Below, piece by piece: positions 62,809 through 64,000 of a stretch of DNA of 64,000 bases. The notes under the pieces are model-generated. The model had not been told where the DNA came from. It searched no databases and saw nothing but the letters and a program-made list of their open reading frames with translations. The stretch lies in NCBI RefSeq assembly GCF_016919245.1, contig NZ_JAFEJA010000002.1, positions 2,358,501-2,422,500 of the forward strand, given 5' to 3'. Source of the stretch: Streptomyces zhihengii. GTDB taxonomy: Bacteria > Actinomycetota > Actinomycetes > Streptomycetales > Streptomycetaceae. Position 1 is the stretch's first letter; each line of letters opens with the position of its first letter. The translations under genes and the position numbers were made by a program.

Positions 62809-63231
62809 ATGGCCGACGAGCCGTCCGTCCTGTTCGTCTGCGTCCACAACGCCGGCCGCTCCCAGATGGCCGCCGCGTGGCTGACCCACCTGGCCGGCGA
62901 CCGCGTCGAGGTCCGCTCCGCCGGCTCCAACCCGGGCGACAAGGTCAACCCGGCCGCCGTCGAGGCCATGGCCGAAGTCGGCATCGACATCTCCGCCCAG
63001 ACGCCGAAGATCCTCACCATCGACGCGGTGAAGGAGTCGGACGTGTGCATCACCATGGGCTGCGGCGACACCTGCCCCGTCTTCCCCGGCAAGCGCTACC
63101 TCGACTGGAAGCTCGACGACCCGGCCGGCCAGGGCGTCGAAGCCGTGCGCCCGATCCGCGACGAGATCAAGACCCTCGTCGAGGGCCTGATCGCCGAGAT
63201 CGCCCCGGCGAAGCCGGAGGCGACGGCGTGA
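62809..63231 (+). CDS. arsC: Arsenate reductase, thioredoxin-coupled type
   Basis: A 140-residue low-molecular-weight phosphatase-fold protein. [18 protein letters not shown] is the CX5R loop (Cys11, Arg17). [14 protein letters not shown] gives the resolving cysteines (Cys80, Cys85, Cys89). It reduces arsenate to arsenite, supplying Acr3. ATG 62809 is chosen because the family begins there; an in-frame ATG lies at 62767. Its TGA overlaps the next gene's GTG. Confidence 0.93.
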   Translation: MADEPSVLFVCVHNAGRSQMAAAWLTHLAGDRVEVRSAGSNPGDKVNPAAVEAMAEVGIDISAQTPKILTIDAVKESDVCITMGCGDTCPVFPGKRYLDWKLDDPAGQGVEAVRPIRDEIKTLVEGLIAEIAPAKPEATA

Positions 63232-64000
63232 GCGAGATACGCGAGGTCGTCACATCGGCTCCACCCTCGCCGGATACACCGCCGCCCTCTACACCGCCCG
63301 CGCCCAGCTCAGGCCCCTGGTGTTCGGCAGCTCCATCTTCGTCGGCGGATCACTCACGACCACCACAGAGGTGGAGAACTTCCCCGGCTTCCCCGAAGGC
63401 GTCTACGGCCCGGTCCTGATGGAGAACATGCAGGCCCAAGCCGAGAAGTTCGGCGCCGAGACGGTCGACGACGACGTCATCGAGGCGGACCTCACCGGCG
63501 ACATCAAGCTCCTCACCGACTCCGCGGGCACCGTGCACCGCGCCAGGACCGTGATCATCGCGACCGGGTCCGGCTACCGCAAGCTCAACCTGCCGAAGGA
63601 GGATGAGCTGTCCGGCCGGGGCGTGTCCTGGTGCGCGACCTGTGACGGGTTCTTCTTCCGCGACCGCGACATCGTCGTGCTCGGCGGCGACGCCGCCATG
63701 CAAGAGGCCACCTCCCTCACCCGCTTCGCCCGCTCCGTCACCGTCGTCCACCGCCGCTCCACCCTGCGCGCCTCCAAGGTGATGCAGGACCGGGCCTTCT
63801 CCGACGACAAGATCTCCTTCGCCTTCGACAGCGAGATCACAGAGATCAAGGAGACGAACGCATGCTCGGCGGCGTCGTCCTGCGCGACGTCTTCACCGGC
63901 ACCACACGCAAACTGAGCGAGACGGGGCTGTTCATCGCCATCGGGCACGACCCGCGCACCGAGCTCTTCAAGGACCAGCTCGCCCTGGACACCGAGGGCT
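63228..64000 (+). pseudogene. arsT: Thioredoxin reductase-like (ArsT) gene with frameshifts, partial
   Basis: GTG 63228 begins VSEIREVV. A one-base shift near 63250 moves the family sequence to another frame, which continues [14 protein letters not shown] and [14 protein letters not shown]. It then has the redox motif [11 protein letters not shown], the NADPH site [19 protein letters not shown] and [20 protein letters not shown] second shift near 63858 precedes [13 protein letters not shown] and LFIAIGHDPRTELF, running off the window. The FAD loop is GSTLAG instead of GSGPAG. Likely inactive unless the shifts are sequencing errors. Confidence 0.8.

Overview
The window is very GC-rich with strong third-position GC. 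Its families (SARP regulator, DUF6879, DUF6510, EACC1, peptidase inhibitor I36, a Streptomyces-type arsenic cluster) point to Streptomyces or a close relative. The number of insertion sequences, truncated genes and frameshifted genes suggests an accessory stretch such as a chromosome arm or a linear plasmid. No rRNA, tRNA or core housekeeping operon was seen.

Layout. 1-5.8 kb holds the start of a SARP regulator, a decayed VanX-like gene, an ATP-grasp protein and several uncharacterised genes. 5.9-8.7 kb is a nested insertion site: an ABC-ATPase scrap, istB and istA remnants of an IS21-type element, and between them a gene cut by a complete IS3-family element with a 4-bp target duplication. 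9-10.4 kb carries small genes and a terminator. 10.5-13.7 kb holds an IS5-type element, an IS630-type element inserted in the stop codon of a metallo-beta-lactamase-fold gene, and that gene. 14.4-18.6 kb is a predicted conflict operon: a ribbon-helix-helix protein, EACC1, and a 1161-residue caspase carrying 20 exact 42-residue TPR units. 18.9-23 kb has small hypothetical and secreted proteins. 23.3-27.4 kb encodes one secreted three-part protein (CdtB/DNase I-like nuclease, SGNH hydrolase, beta-helix).

27.5-43 kb mixes intact genes (accessory adenylate kinase, TPR protein, FG-GAP secreted protein, HEAT-like protein) with frameshifted or duplicated scraps. 43.8-44.7 kb is a run of four tandem small hydrophobic peptides. 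45.8-47.5 kb is a membrane Ser/Thr kinase. 49-51 kb is a large HEAT-like protein. 51-56 kb contains transposase remnants, a MazG-like pyrophosphohydrolase, a molybdopterin oxidoreductase/flavin reductase/DUF6510 operon and an alpha/beta hydrolase.

56.7-64 kb is an arsenic-resistance island. It has three FAD oxidoreductases, two ArsR repressors with visible inverted-repeat operators, an ArsN-like acetyltransferase, Acr3, ArsC and a damaged thioredoxin reductase. ArsC would reduce arsenate to arsenite, Acr3 would export it, and the ArsR proteins would derepress the divergent units. Most functional calls rest on motif recognition by eye; nothing was searched against databases.
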